Assembly: GCF_009905545.1 (NCBI RefSeq)
Contig: NZ_JAAALB010000001.1
Location: 248,001 to 312,000, forward strand
Direction of reading: 5' to 3'
From: Cellulophaga sp. BC115SP
Lineage (GTDB): Bacteria > Bacteroidota > Bacteroidia > Cytophagales > Spirosomataceae
DNA: 64,000 bases
The first letter of the stretch is position 1. Every line of letters begins with the position of its first letter. This document shows, piece after piece, positions 19,495 to 28,799 of the stretch. The notes below the pieces were generated by a model. The model was given only the letters and a program-made list of their open reading frames with translations, was not told the DNA's origin and made no database searches. A program made the translations under genes and the position numbers.

Positions 19495-20331
19495 ATGCAA
19501 AAGCCCATTTATTCTTGTATTTGGTACAATCACCAAGCCACAGAGGCGGCTGATTTTTATACCAAACTATTTCCTAATTCGCATATTCTTCAACAGAACC
19601 CAATGGTAAGCTCCTTTGAGCTAATGGGTACTAAATTTATGGGATTAAATGGCGGTCCACGATATAAGCCAACTCCAGCTGTGTCTTACTATGTATATTG
19701 TGGCAATGAACAAGAAATAGAGCGATTATATGCAGCACTTTTGGAAGGAGGAAACGCCGTAATGCCATTAGGAGAATATGATTGGAGCAAGAAATACGCA
19801 TGGCTCTGCGACAAGTTTGGCGTGTACTGGCAATTGGATATTCAAGCAATCGAAGCTCCTCAAAAAATCGTTCCTACCCTCCTTTTTGCTAATGATAAAT
19901 TTCCAAAACTCAAGGAAGCGGTCAATCAGTACGTACAGATTTTTGACAATTCTAGTGTAAAAATAGAGTCCCCATACCCAGCTCACTTCAACTTTCCAGA
20001 AGAAAGACTTCTTTTTTGTCAGTACCAATTAGGCAGTATTTTGTTTAATGCCATCAGTAGTCACAATGCGCACGACTTTGATTTCTCTCCTGGCAATTCA
20101 TTCGTTGTTGAATGTGATACTCAAGAGGAAATCGATTATTACTGGGAAAATTTAGGTAAAAATGGAAGATATGACCAATGCGGTTGGCTCGCAGATCAAT
20201 ATGGTGTTTCTTGGCAAATTGTACCAAGTATTTTGCCAAAGCTCATGAGTGACCCAGCAAAAAGTAAAAATGTGGTTCAAGCATTTATGAAAATGCAAAA
20301 ATTTGATATTCAAACACTAGTCGATGCCTAA
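19495..20331 (+). CDS. Tandem VOC (PhnB-like) family protein
   Basis: The 278-residue protein contains two glyoxalase/VOC domains of the PhnB or 3-demethylubiquinone methyltransferase-like type. The first starts SCIWYNHQATEAADFYTKLFPNS and the second LLFANDKFPKLKEAVNQYVQIF. Both have the WQLD/WQIVP-type strand near the end (KFGVYWQLD and QYGVSWQIVP). VOC proteins bind metals and small ligands or catalyse varied reactions; here no specific activity can be named. It is monocistronic and presumably cytoplasmic. Confidence 0.85.
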   Translation: MQKPIYSCIWYNHQATEAADFYTKLFPNSHILQQNPMVSSFELMGTKFMGLNGGPRYKPTPAVSYYVYCGNEQEIERLYAALLEGGNAVMPLGEYDWSKKYAWLCDKFGVYWQLDIQAIEAPQKIVPTLLFANDKFPKLKEAVNQYVQIFDNSSVKIESPYPAHFNFPEERLLFCQYQLGSILFNAISSHNAHDFDFSPGNSFVVECDTQEEIDYYWENLGKNGRYDQCGWLADQYGVSWQIVPSILPKLMSDPAKSKNVVQAFMKMQKFDIQTLVDA

Positions 20332-20688
20332 TTCATAACTAGAAAACACTCGTTGACCAGTCACAATACATTTCAACCACTCATCGCAATTTGTTGCGGT
20401 GTTCTCTACACATTTCAATATATTGTAGTTAAAACTATTTGTAAGAAAGTATATGATTTATTTTTTGCATACTTTTTCATAAAATCTTGCGTTTTAACCA
20501 ACAATAATTTATCAATCGCAAATACTACAATAAGTCCGTCAAATGTTTATTTTTGTAGTTCTTATCAAGTCTATTCTAACATTTTTTTGAACACAAGGCT
20601 TGATTCTACTCCATCATTCTAGCCTGCAAGAGCAGTATAGCATTTGGAATAAACTTTTGCAAAATTGCAGTAAACATTAAATCAAACC
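20332..20688. other. Intergenic region before the FKBP gene
   Basis: These 357 bases hold no convincing gene; an 89-codon frame from a TTG at 20353 has no family signature. Just upstream of the FKBP start, AACTTTTGCA at about 20655-20664 resembles a Bacteroidota -7 element with one mismatch. No terminator for the VOC gene is obvious. Confidence 0.4.
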
Positions 20689-21435
20689 ATGAATCTAAAA
20701 CACATAGTACTCTGCTCGGGCGTAGCACTTACGTCATTTGCCACGCATGCACAAGTGAAAAAGTCAGCTACTCCAGCATCGAAAGCTGCCACTAAACCTG
20801 CCGTTGCAAAAGTAGCAACAGATACCAAAGAATTGAAATTGACAAACTTAGCTGACTCAGCAAGTTATAGTTTAGGAGTTTTAGTAGCTCAAAACTTCAA
20901 AATGCAAAATATTCCAATCAATTCAGAATTGATGGCAAAGGCTTTTGGAGAAGTAATGAAAGGTGCTAGTACGCAGATTTCTGATATGCAAGCCAATCAA
21001 GTCCTTCAAAAATTCATGATGGAGGCGCAAGCAGCTCAGTACAAGCCAATCAAAGAAGCAGGCGAAAAGTTTTTGGCTGAGAACAAAAAGAAAGAAGGCG
21101 TTGTTACTTTACCAAGCGGATTACAATACCAAATCTTGAAAGCAGGCGATGGTCCCAAACCAACAGCTAACGATAAAGTAAAAACACATTACCATGGTAC
21201 TTTATTAGATGGAACTGTATTTGACAGTTCTGTTCAACGTAACGAACCTATCACTTTTCCAGTAACTGGTGTAATTCAGGGATGGATCGAAGCGTTACAA
21301 TTAATGCCAGTAGGTTCTAAATGGAAATTGTTTATTCCTCAAGAATTGGCTTACGGTTCTCGCGGTAGCGGTCCTGTAATCAAACCATATTCAGCTTTAA
21401 TTTTTGAAGTTGAATTACTAAGTATCGAAAAATAA
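20689..21435 (+). CDS. Periplasmic FKBP-type peptidyl-prolyl isomerase (FkpA/Mip-like)
   Basis: The 248-residue protein has a signal peptide (cut near FATHAQ), an Ala/Lys-rich linker, an FKBP_N helical dimerisation region (DSASYSLGVLVAQNF...ADMQANQVLQKF type), and a C-terminal FKBP domain (about 140-248). Active-site positions are kept: THYHGTLLDGTVFDSS (Tyr, Phe-Asp), VIQGWIEAL (Trp), AYGSRG (Tyr) and LIFEVELL (Phe). It should catalyse cis-trans isomerisation of prolyl bonds and act as a chaperone for exported proteins. The Prc protease gene follows after 69 bases on the same strand, so the two may form a periplasmic quality-control unit. A small stem (TTGAGTGA/TCACTCAA, 21452-21483) lies between them. 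Confidence 0.92.
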   Translation: MNLKHIVLCSGVALTSFATHAQVKKSATPASKAATKPAVAKVATDTKELKLTNLADSASYSLGVLVAQNFKMQNIPINSELMAKAFGEVMKGASTQISDMQANQVLQKFMMEAQAAQYKPIKEAGEKFLAENKKKEGVVTLPSGLQYQILKAGDGPKPTANDKVKTHYHGTLLDGTVFDSSVQRNEPITFPVTGVIQGWIEALQLMPVGSKWKLFIPQELAYGSRGSGPVIKPYSALIFEVELLSIEK

Positions 21436-21504
21436 TAAAGCGAATCTAGGGTTGAGTGATTGGTTTTATAGTCAGTCACTCAATTACCTTCGCATCGAAT
21501 CTCT

Positions 21505-23655
21505 ATGAAGAAATATCTCATTGCACTTGTTCCTGTTACGCTATTGGCAGTTATGGGACTTCGCTCGACCTCACATAGTGCCGAGAAAAACCTTACTGTG
21601 GCTTACAAATTTAGTGAAGACGACCTCAAGCCCACCGAAACACAGAAAAAAGTAGAAGAATTAGTGACACAAATCCTGACGAATTATCATTACAGAAGGG
21701 TTCCTCTCAATGATTCTTTATCTTCTAAAATCCTTGATAATTACATCAAGGAGCTTGACGGTAATAAAATGAACTTCACAAAACAGGACATTCAAGATTT
21801 CGAACAGTTTCGTTATTCATTGGATGACCAGTTGCAAAAAGGTGACTTAACAGCCGCTTATCAAATCTATAATATTTATCGTAAAAGAGCCAAAGAACGT
21901 TTTACGTTCGTAAATCAGCTTTTGGCAAAACCGATGAATTTCAATGTAGACGAGGTTTATACGCCAGACAGAGAAAAAGCGGAATGGGCTTCGAACAAGC
22001 AAGAGCTTGATGAGATTTGGAGAAAAGCTATCAAAAGTACTTTGTTAGACTGGAAAATCAGCGGAAAAGCTGATACCTCAGCTGTCAAAGATTTGAAAGA
22101 GCGTTATTCTCGTAGCGAAAAGTATTTCGATAAAACAAAGAGTGAAGATGTATTCCAACAATACATGAACTCATTCACCGAAAGTATCGATCCGCATACG
22201 AACTACATGATTCCTAAAGCTGCTGCACAGTTCAACCAAGAAATGGCGCAGTCGTTTGAAGGTATTGGTGCAACGCTTCGTTTGGATGGTGATTATGTAA
22301 CTATTATCGAGCTTATCACGGGTGGCCCTGCGTACAGAAGCAAAGCCCTAAAACCAAAAGATAGAATCGTAGCAGTAGCACAAGGCGAAAATGGAGCCTT
22401 TACTGATATTGTAGGTTGGATGACCGATGATGCAGTGAAATTGATTAAAGGTCCTAAAAATACCATTGTTCGTTTGAAAATTCTATCAGGTGATGCAGCT
22501 GTTGGTTCAGTACCTAAAGAGGTTCGTTTGGTTCGTGAAAAAATCAAATTAGAAGATGGTAGTGCGAAAAAGGATATTCTAGAATTTACTAACAATGGTC
22601 GTTCGTACAAATTAGGTCTAATTACCTTGCCTGTATTCTACCGTGATTTTGAAGGTGTAAGAAAAGGTGAAGGAGACTTCAAGAGTACAAGCGCAGATGT
22701 TAAGAAGTTTTTGACTGAACTAAAAGCTGAAAAAGTTGACGGTGTAATTCTTGACCTTCGTAACAACGGTGGTGGTTCTTTGGTAGAAGCAGTGAGTTTG
22801 ACAGGCTTGTTTATTCCTCAAGGTCCTGTGGTACAACGCAAACATGCTGATGGTGAAATTTCAGCCGAATTCGACCGTGATCCTTCTGTAACTTATGATG
22901 GTCCACTGGGTGTTTTAGTAAACAGATTTAGTGCTTCGGCTTCAGAAATTTTTGCTGGAGCTATCCAAGACTATAAGCGTGGTATTGTTGTAGGTGAGCA
23001 AACTTATGGAAAAGGTACTGTTCAAACCTTAGTAGATTTAGGTCGTTTCTTAAAAGGTGAGCCTGACAACGTAGGTCAATTGAAAATCACCATGGAGAAA
23101 TTCTACCGCATTACAGGTAGTAGTACACAACACAAAGGTGTAACGCCAGATATTCAATTACCTTCAGGCTTCTCGGCAGAAGAATACGGCGAAAGCTCAC
23201 AACCAAGTGCTTTGCCTTGGGATATGATTGCGACAAGCAAATACACGCCATCTACAGATGTAAATGAACAGATTGTTGCGTCTTTAAACAAAAAATACCA
23301 AGAACACTTGAAATCAGAAACAGATTTGAAAAAATTAGTCGCTGATTTTGATTACTGGAAAAAAGCAAAAGAACGCAAAACAATCTCTTTGAAAGAAGAC
23401 AAACGTCGTAAAGAAATTGAAGAGCAGAAAAAACGCAATAGCCAAGACCTTGCTGAAGAGTTAGCTGACGTTGAAAAACCAGAAGCTAAAACAGAAGTAA
23501 AAACTGACTCAGTAAGTATTGCACAAGCAAAACAAAAAGCAGCTAAAGAAAGACGTGAAAAAGACGCTTATTTGAAGGAAACAGAAAGATTACTAACAGA
23601 TTATATCTTCCTCGCTCCTTCTAATGGTATCAAAATCACGCAGAATAAGAAATAA
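21505..23655 (+). CDS. prc: Tail-specific C-terminal processing protease Prc (S41A)
   Basis: The 716-residue exported serine protease has an N-terminal signal or anchor (LIALVPVTLLAVMGL), a helical N-domain, a PDZ domain (about 250-340), the S41 protease core, and a C-terminal DUF3340-like helical region rich in Lys and Glu. The catalytic pair is visible as Ser478 (RFSASASEIFAGA) and Lys503 (YGKGTVQ), with the same 25-residue spacing as Ser452/Lys477 of E. coli Prc. Prc trims or degrades periplasmic proteins from their C-terminus and affects wall hydrolases and lipoproteins. It follows the FKBP gene and is closed by a strong terminator. Confidence 0.92.
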   Translation: MKKYLIALVPVTLLAVMGLRSTSHSAEKNLTVAYKFSEDDLKPTETQKKVEELVTQILTNYHYRRVPLNDSLSSKILDNYIKELDGNKMNFTKQDIQDFEQFRYSLDDQLQKGDLTAAYQIYNIYRKRAKERFTFVNQLLAKPMNFNVDEVYTPDREKAEWASNKQELDEIWRKAIKSTLLDWKISGKADTSAVKDLKERYSRSEKYFDKTKSEDVFQQYMNSFTESIDPHTNYMIPKAAAQFNQEMAQSFEGIGATLRLDGDYVTIIELITGGPAYRSKALKPKDRIVAVAQGENGAFTDIVGWMTDDAVKLIKGPKNTIVRLKILSGDAAVGSVPKEVRLVREKIKLEDGSAKKDILEFTNNGRSYKLGLITLPVFYRDFEGVRKGEGDFKSTSADVKKFLTELKAEKVDGVILDLRNNGGGSLVEAVSLTGLFIPQGPVVQRKHADGEISAEFDRDPSVTYDGPLGVLVNRFSASASEIFAGAIQDYKRGIVVGEQTYGKGTVQTLVDLGRFLKGEPDNVGQLKITMEKFYRITGSSTQHKGVTPDIQLPSGFSAEEYGESSQPSALPWDMIATSKYTPSTDVNEQIVASLNKKYQEHLKSETDLKKLVADFDYWKKAKERKTISLKEDKRRKEIEEQKKRNSQDLAEELADVEKPEAKTEVKTDSVSIAQAKQKAAKERREKDAYLKETERLLTDYIFLAPSNGIKITQNKK

Positions 23656-23661
23656 GAATAC

Positions 23662-23705
23662 TAAATAAAAAAGCCGACTCTGTTATGAGTCGGCTTTTTT
23701 ATTTA
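23662..23705. terminator. Bidirectional terminator between prc and mutS2
   Basis: The left arm (23662-23680, ending AAGCCGACTC) and right arm (23687-23705, starting GAGTCGGCTT) pair perfectly over 19 bases with a 6-base loop. A/T runs flank both sides, so it can stop transcription from either strand. It lies just after the prc stop. Confidence 0.9.
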
Positions 23706-23763
23706 GCGCTTGTTTAAATTTTATAAGTTGTTAAAATGCTAAATTTTATATTTATTTTAGTGA

Positions 23764-23911
23764 AATCCTACTGTTTGAGCCGAAGGCGAGGTGGGTCGCC
23801 ACTCCGATTAGAATTTCTTGACTTTCTTTTGCGGCCGCCGCTGCGGTTACTTTTCTTGTGTTAGACGGGCACGCCCAGTGAAGAAAAGTAAGGTGTGGCG
23901 AAGGGATATTT
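23764..23911. repeat. GC-rich intergenic island with nested stem-loop
   Basis: This stretch between convergent genes is far richer in G and C than its surroundings (GCGGCCGCCGCTGCGG at 23831-23846). It holds a stem TTACTTTTCTT (23847-23857)/AAGAAAAGTAA (23881-23891) with an inner GGGC/GCCC stem. I recall similar strings (GAGCCGAAGGCGAG near 23777) as recurrent intergenic sequence in Bacteroidota. It does not fold as a tRNA. It may be a dispersed repeat or a small structured RNA. Confidence 0.5.
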
Positions 23912-23968
23912 TGTTTATATCACTAGTGTCAAATAACATTTTAAAATATTCTCCAAATAAACATAATC

Positions 23969-26452
23969 TTACTTCATCTTCACAATCGTAACACCTGCAC
24001 CGCCTCGGTCAGCATGTTCATCTACCATTTTATCGACTTGCTTATAGCCTCTTAAATGTTGGCGAATGAGTGTTCTTAAAATACCATCACCTTTCCCGTG
24101 TACAATTCTAATCTCGTCATATCCTACCATAATGGCGTCGTTCATAAAGCGGTCTACATCTACCAAAGCCTCCTCTCCTCTCTTTCCTCTTAAATCAAGG
24201 TTGAATGAGAAGTTTTGCATTTTCTCATTCATATCAATTCCCGTTAGCTTGGCTTTAGGAGAAGCTTTTTGACGAAACTCTTTTCTAGAAATTTTCTCCA
24301 AACGATTAAGTTTTACTGTCGTTTTCAAATCACCAATAGCAACTTCAATATCTTTACCACGAACACCTAATACTTCTCCAATGGCTTCCTGCCCTTTGAT
24401 ACGTACCAATGAACCTATCACAATATCGCCTCCAATTACTTCAATCACATCTTTTTCTTCTTCCTCTTTCTTTGGAGTTGGCTTATTTTTATTCTCAGGT
24501 ACTTTTTCTATTACTAAAGATTCTTGAAAATCCTGTAAATCTTGGCGAAGCTCTTTTGTAGCCGACTTATCAGCCTCTTGCTCACGTATTTCCTTAATTG
24601 TTGCTTCGATTTTCTGATTAGCTGTTTTTACTAACTCTTTTGCTTGCAGTTTAGCGCTATTCAGAATGGTCTTTTTCTCTGAATCTAATAAGTTTTTCAG
24701 TGAGTTATACTGATCAAGTAACTGATCGAGATGACGTTGTTTTTGGGCATTTTCAACATTCTTATCAGCAAATACCTTCTTCTCAATTTCTAACTCTTTG
24801 ACCAATTTCTCGAAGCTTACCTGTTGTTTACCCATCTTGTTTTTAGCACGATCGATTACATTTTTGGGTAAACCAATTTTGTAAGCAATTTCAACTGCAA
24901 AAGAACTCCCTGGTTTTCCGATTTCAAGCTCATAAAGTGGCTCTAAATGTTCTGCATCGTAACGCATCGCACCATTAACAAGCCCTTTGGTACGATCCGC
25001 AAATGTTTTCAAGTTGGTATAGTGGGTGTTAATCACACCATACGCTCCCGAACGATTCAAATCTTCAAGAATACTCTCAGCAATAGCTCCACCCAGTGCA
25101 GGCTCTGTACCTGTACCAAATTCATCAATCAAAAACAAAGTCTTTCTATCAGATTGAATCAAGAAATGTTTCATGTTCGTCAAGTGTGAACTATAAGTAC
25201 TTAGGTCGTTCTCTAAGCTTTGTTCATCACCAATATCAATGAAGATATTTCTAAACAAACCAATAGTCGAGTACTCTGCCATTGGCACCAATAAACCGCA
25301 TTGGTACATATACTGAATCAAACCAACAGTTTTGAGGGTAACCGACTTACCACCTGCGTTTGGTCCTGAAATCAACAAAATACGATTGTCTAATTCTAAG
25401 GTAATTGACAATGGCACTACACTTTTACCCATCTTCTTGAAAGAAGCATAAAGCAATGGGTGACGAGCATTTTTCCAATCCACCAATTGGGTATTCACAC
25501 TTAAAGGCGCAATAGCTCCCAACTCGATAGCATAACAAGCTTTGGCACGAACAAAATCGATAATACCAAGGAAAGTATACGCACGCTTCAAGACAGGTAC
25601 GTGCGGACGCAATCGTGTAGTCAAATCCATTAAAATTCGGATAATCTCACGGCGTTCGGCCGATTCTAACTCACGAATTTCGTTATTAGCTTCAAGTACT
25701 TCGGTTGGTTCAAGGAATACGGTTTTACCTGTATCTGATTCGTCGTGGATAAAACCTTTGATTTTACGTTTGTGCTCAGCTGCCAATGGAATCACCATAC
25801 GACCATTACGCAAAGTCAATGAAAAATCGTCAGACACCCAGCCATTGCTTCTGGCATTGCGAAGAATGCTATCTAGTTTTTTACGTAAATCATTTTCTTG
25901 AGAAACTAACTGACGACGAATAGACTGTAATTCTGGGCTAGCGTTATCTTTCAAACGACCACGGTCATCAATTACTTTGTCTAAAGCATCCAGAATACCT
26001 CTTATTTCTAATTTAGCATCTTTATTGGTCTTTACTTCCTCTTGATTTTTATCGGTACGAGGCTGAAAAGCCATGCCCAACAATTCACGTAACTGTGGGT
26101 ATTGCTCAGGTTCTTTGTTGTCAAAAAAACGAAGACATTCTTGAATAGTACGAAGAGAAAGTTTTACATCAAAAAACTCCGCTTCAGAAAGAAAAGCGCC
26201 TTCAATAGCCGCTTTGGTCAGTTGTTGATTAACATCGAGGTAATTTTGAGAAGGAAATGCCTGTGGTTCATATTGCATAATCTCACGCATTTCATCTACC
26301 TGACGAATCATTTTTTGGACTAAATCATAGTTATCCGAAAAGCGAACTTTCTCTACAAATGCTTTGCCGAGTGGACTAATACATAATTCACTAAGTCGTT
26401 CTCTAATTCGGTCAAATCCTAATTTTTGTTCTATATTTTGAGGGTATAACAT
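23969..26452 (-). CDS. mutS2: MutS2-family ATPase with Smr domain
   Basis: I chose the ATG at 26452 (MLYPQNIEQKLGF), typical of Bacteroidota MutS2; an ATG at 26482 adds ten hydrophobic residues. The 827-residue protein has the MutS core and clamp helices, Walker A GPNAGGKS (about 363-370), Walker B TLFLIDEFGTGTEP, a coiled-coil Lys/Glu region, a KOW-like segment (GSLVRIKGQEAIGEVLGV) and a C-terminal Smr domain (LDLRGKRGEEAL...IVHGKGDGILR). The Smr motifs LDLRG and HGKG are intact. MutS2 acts on branched DNA in recombination control, and in some bacteria on collided ribosomes. It is convergent with prc. Confidence 0.93.
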   Translation of the reverse strand: MLYPQNIEQKLGFDRIRERLSELCISPLGKAFVEKVRFSDNYDLVQKMIRQVDEMREIMQYEPQAFPSQNYLDVNQQLTKAAIEGAFLSEAEFFDVKLSLRTIQECLRFFDNKEPEQYPQLRELLGMAFQPRTDKNQEEVKTNKDAKLEIRGILDALDKVIDDRGRLKDNASPELQSIRRQLVSQENDLRKKLDSILRNARSNGWVSDDFSLTLRNGRMVIPLAAEHKRKIKGFIHDESDTGKTVFLEPTEVLEANNEIRELESAERREIIRILMDLTTRLRPHVPVLKRAYTFLGIIDFVRAKACYAIELGAIAPLSVNTQLVDWKNARHPLLYASFKKMGKSVVPLSITLELDNRILLISGPNAGGKSVTLKTVGLIQYMYQCGLLVPMAEYSTIGLFRNIFIDIGDEQSLENDLSTYSSHLTNMKHFLIQSDRKTLFLIDEFGTGTEPALGGAIAESILEDLNRSGAYGVINTHYTNLKTFADRTKGLVNGAMRYDAEHLEPLYELEIGKPGSSFAVEIAYKIGLPKNVIDRAKNKMGKQQVSFEKLVKELEIEKKVFADKNVENAQKQRHLDQLLDQYNSLKNLLDSEKKTILNSAKLQAKELVKTANQKIEATIKEIREQEADKSATKELRQDLQDFQESLVIEKVPENKNKPTPKKEEEEKDVIEVIGGDIVIGSLVRIKGQEAIGEVLGVRGKDIEVAIGDLKTTVKLNRLEKISRKEFRQKASPKAKLTGIDMNEKMQNFSFNLDLRGKRGEEALVDVDRFMNDAIMVGYDEIRIVHGKGDGILRTLIRQHLRGYKQVDKMVDEHADRGGAGVTIVKMK

Positions 26453-26681
26453 CATAAAAAAATAACAAATTACGTAAGACATTTGTTCGCTGTCTTACCA
26501 CAGATCATCAAAAAGGTATCTATGAGTATCTATTTTAACAAAATGTTATCCCCAAATCGATTTTTAGAAGCTCAAAGTCCTTGTTTTTACAAATTTCCAC
26601 TCTTTTTTCTCGAAATCAAAACCTTCGTGAATATTGAGAAAAATGGTTATTGGATAGTTTTGGGAAAATAGGTTCTTTATT

Positions 26682-26723
26682 CACAAGAATAGCCCTCAGG
26701 TAATTCTGAGGGCTATTCTTGTG
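26682..26723 (-). terminator. Long stem-loop after the exported XAC2610-like gene
   Basis: The left arm (26682-26699, CACAAGAATAGCCCTCAG) and the right arm (26706-26723) pair perfectly over 18 bases with a 6-base loop. It begins 14 bases beyond the stop of the minus-strand gene ending at 26737. The T-run is weak, but position and stability favour a terminator. Confidence 0.75.
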
Positions 26724-26736
26724 AAACCTTAACTTT

Positions 26737-27615
26737 CTATTGACAATCTTTCAATTTACGTTCTACAAAGTCCTGCTTTTTTTCATCATAAATAAAACAA
26801 TGTTGCTCAAGTTTTACCATTTTGTTATTTGCTACTTTGTACAAAGTCGAGGTATATTGTGATCCCGCACAGCATTGGTTTACTTCGGTAATTCTTTTGG
26901 TTTTAGCATCAAATGTCAGTGAAACACCTTCAAAACCACTGTCTTTGTATTGTCCGTTTCCATCAACCAAAAAATATTTTGAAGAGGTATTTGCTCCAGC
27001 ATAAGATGATTCAAACAAAGATATATCAGCTTGACCATCAAAATTAAAATCGCCCGTTTCTACGCTGTTAAAGCCCATTGGTTGACAATCTACCGCAATG
27101 GTTTGGAGCAATTTATCAGTCTTTTTTTCGTAAACTTTTAACGCTTTTACGCGTGCTTGATAATCATCTTTAGCTTTACTTAACACTATTTTAAAATATT
27201 GATTACCAGAAGTGGCTTTTTGTAATAATTCACGATTACTCCAAGCTACCCCTTCTCCATCATCAAGGTCGTATTTTTTTGTTAGTGTTATTTTAAAACT
27301 TTTTGTACCAGCAGGGTTCGTCCAAGTGCCTGATAATTGAGTAGCCTGAGCTGAAAACTTATCAATTACCATTTTACCCGTAACTTTTTCCTTGGCATCC
27401 TTTTCGAGAATAGAAAGCATTTTATTCTTGATAGAACCAGAAATATCGATTGGCTCATCGTTGCTGGTATAAACATAAATGCCTTGAATTTCGTCGTCAG
27501 AATAAATATTCAAAACCAACTCGATAGGATATTTGTCAATTGTACCTGTATAGACAGACTGAGCATAAGTTGCGCTACACCAAAGAGTACTTAATAGTAG
27601 TAATAGTTTTTTCAT
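26737..27615 (-). CDS. Exported protein with XAC2610-like repeat region
   Basis: From the ATG at 27615 the protein has 292 residues and a signal peptide (LLLLLSTLWCSATYAQ). The N-terminal half (YTGTIDKYPIELVLNI, LSGTWTNPAGTKSF) is beta-rich. The C-terminal half (QPMGFNSVETGDFNFDGQAD...YFLVDGNGQY) resembles XAC2610-related domains, which contain an FG-GAP-like calcium-binding loop (DFNFDGQAD). The function is unknown. It is 34 bases after a lipoprotein gene that also has an FG-GAP-like loop, so the two probably form an operon. Confidence 0.7.
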   Translation of the reverse strand: MKKLLLLLSTLWCSATYAQSVYTGTIDKYPIELVLNIYSDDEIQGIYVYTSNDEPIDISGSIKNKMLSILEKDAKEKVTGKMVIDKFSAQATQLSGTWTNPAGTKSFKITLTKKYDLDDGEGVAWSNRELLQKATSGNQYFKIVLSKAKDDYQARVKALKVYEKKTDKLLQTIAVDCQPMGFNSVETGDFNFDGQADISLFESSYAGANTSSKYFLVDGNGQYKDSGFEGVSLTFDAKTKRITEVNQCCAGSQYTSTLYKVANNKMVKLEQHCFIYDEKKQDFVERKLKDCQ

Positions 27616-27649
27616 AATAAATGGATCTTCATAGAGTTTATTCAAAAAA

Positions 27650-28453
27650 TCAATCTACACCAGCCGTAAATCCACCAGCAATTGTTACACCTTGTGTTCC
27701 TTTAGCGATTTTTGAAAGATATAAGGTGCTGTTGATATCATTGTAATACGTTGCAGCATCTAATACTAAATCCAATATACCATCGCCATCAATATCTCCT
27801 GCAAACTGAACTGTAGCGATTTTAGAATCAAAACGTGGCTGGCGAAGCAAGACATTAGTATAGTTTTTACCTTCTTTTGTAAACGAAATAGAGAGTGTAT
27901 AATCAGTCACTAAAATCTGATTAGGATCGTCTTTGGAAATTTCTTTTTTACCAACAGCAAATAGTTTGTATTTCACCCCCAAATACTCAAACTCAATGGC
28001 ATCATTGGGATAAAACTCTGTTTTGGATAAAGTCAATGGCGCAATGACATGGTCTTTCAAATAAGACTGCGATTCAATCAATAACAAACAAGTATCTTTT
28101 TGTGCAATATTGATTTGAATACCAGTTTTAGCATCAGGTTTCTCGTCAATCATTTCATCATGAACCATTTCTAAGGAAATACCCGTTGTTTTTAGTTCAA
28201 AGCCTTTCTCGGTTTGAAAAATTCCTACCCAAGATTTTTTATCTGAGTCTAAAGGTACTTGCCCTTCGTGGAATGTTCCGGGCATCTGAACGGTAATTTG
28301 ATAGTCTGTTTCTTTAGGAAACATGTTTGTAGAATCAACCTTTACTTGTGCTAATGTGGAGTCTGTTGTGGTTTGTTGTTCTTGTGATTTTTGCTTGCAA
28401 GAGGCCATAGCAAGCAGGCCTAGCAAGGCGCTAGTCTTCAAAAGTGTGTGCAT
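27650..28453 (-). CDS. Lipoprotein with FG-GAP-like calcium loop, function unknown
   Basis: The 267-residue protein has a lipoprotein signal (LLGLLAMASC, Cys at residue 19) followed by a Gln/Thr/Ser-rich linker. The body is beta-rich without a family I recognise. Near the C-terminus is FAGDIDGDGILDLVLDAATYY, a typical FG-GAP/integrin-like calcium-binding loop. It is first in a likely two-gene unit with the exported protein downstream. Both are probably periplasmic or on the outer membrane. Confidence 0.75.
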   Translation of the reverse strand: MHTLLKTSALLGLLAMASCKQKSQEQQTTTDSTLAQVKVDSTNMFPKETDYQITVQMPGTFHEGQVPLDSDKKSWVGIFQTEKGFELKTTGISLEMVHDEMIDEKPDAKTGIQINIAQKDTCLLLIESQSYLKDHVIAPLTLSKTEFYPNDAIEFEYLGVKYKLFAVGKKEISKDDPNQILVTDYTLSISFTKEGKNYTNVLLRQPRFDSKIATVQFAGDIDGDGILDLVLDAATYYNDINSTLYLSKIAKGTQGVTIAGGFTAGVD

Positions 28454-28507
28454 TTTGGTTCGGGTTTAAATGAGGTATCTAATATAGCAAAAACAGTAGA
28501 CACTTTC

Positions 28508-28697
28508 GATTGCGGATTTCAGATTTTTGATTTCGGAGTTTGTGGGGGTAATTTTCTATATCAAAGACAAACGCAAATATGGCGTCTCTTCAGTTGATTG
28601 GCTATGTTAATCTTGTAGTTTATGAAGAATTATAAAAACTATTTATTTCGGATATCAGATATTGGATCTCCGAAATCAGAAATCCAACATCTGAAAT
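28508..28697. repeat. Intergenic inverted repeat of GGATTTCGGA type, copy B
   Basis: 28508-28538 (GATTGCGGATTTCAG then ATTTTTGATTTCGGAG) and 28647-28697 (TTTCGGATATCAGATATTGG then ATCTCCGAAATCAG and AAATCCAACATCTGAAA) carry the same motifs as copies A and C. The second part is itself an imperfect inverted repeat. It lies after the 3' end of the pyruvate carboxylase gene and before the lipoprotein gene, and fills most of the gap 28454-28799. Confidence 0.65.
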
Positions 28698-28744
28698 GGC
28701 TCGAAATCCTGCGTGCACAACTAACACTAATTCAGTCACTCAAT

Positions 28745-28782
28745 AAAAAAATCCCCCAAGGCAAGCCAAGGAGGATTTTTTT
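28745..28782 (-). terminator. Terminator of the pyruvate carboxylase gene
   Basis: AAAAAAATCC (28745-28754) and GGATTTTTTT (28773-28782) pair perfectly around an 18-base loop that has an inner GGC/GCC stem. On the minus strand the structure ends in a T-run. It is 18 bases beyond the stop codon. Confidence 0.85.
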
Positions 28783-28799
28783 ATAGTGTTTGATATTTC

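Noticed and set aside
20353-20622. 89-codon plus-strand frame after the VOC gene
   Set aside because: It starts at TTG, has unusual Cys/Phe/Tyr composition and matches no family I know.
23764-23911. tRNA or small structured RNA gene in the GC-rich island
   Set aside because: No cloverleaf with a T-arm GTTC motif could be drawn, so it is only listed as a structured repeat.
26483-26671. 62-codon plus-strand frame upstream of mutS2
   Set aside because: It starts at TTG in the region that should hold the mutS2 promoter, and it has no recognisable features.
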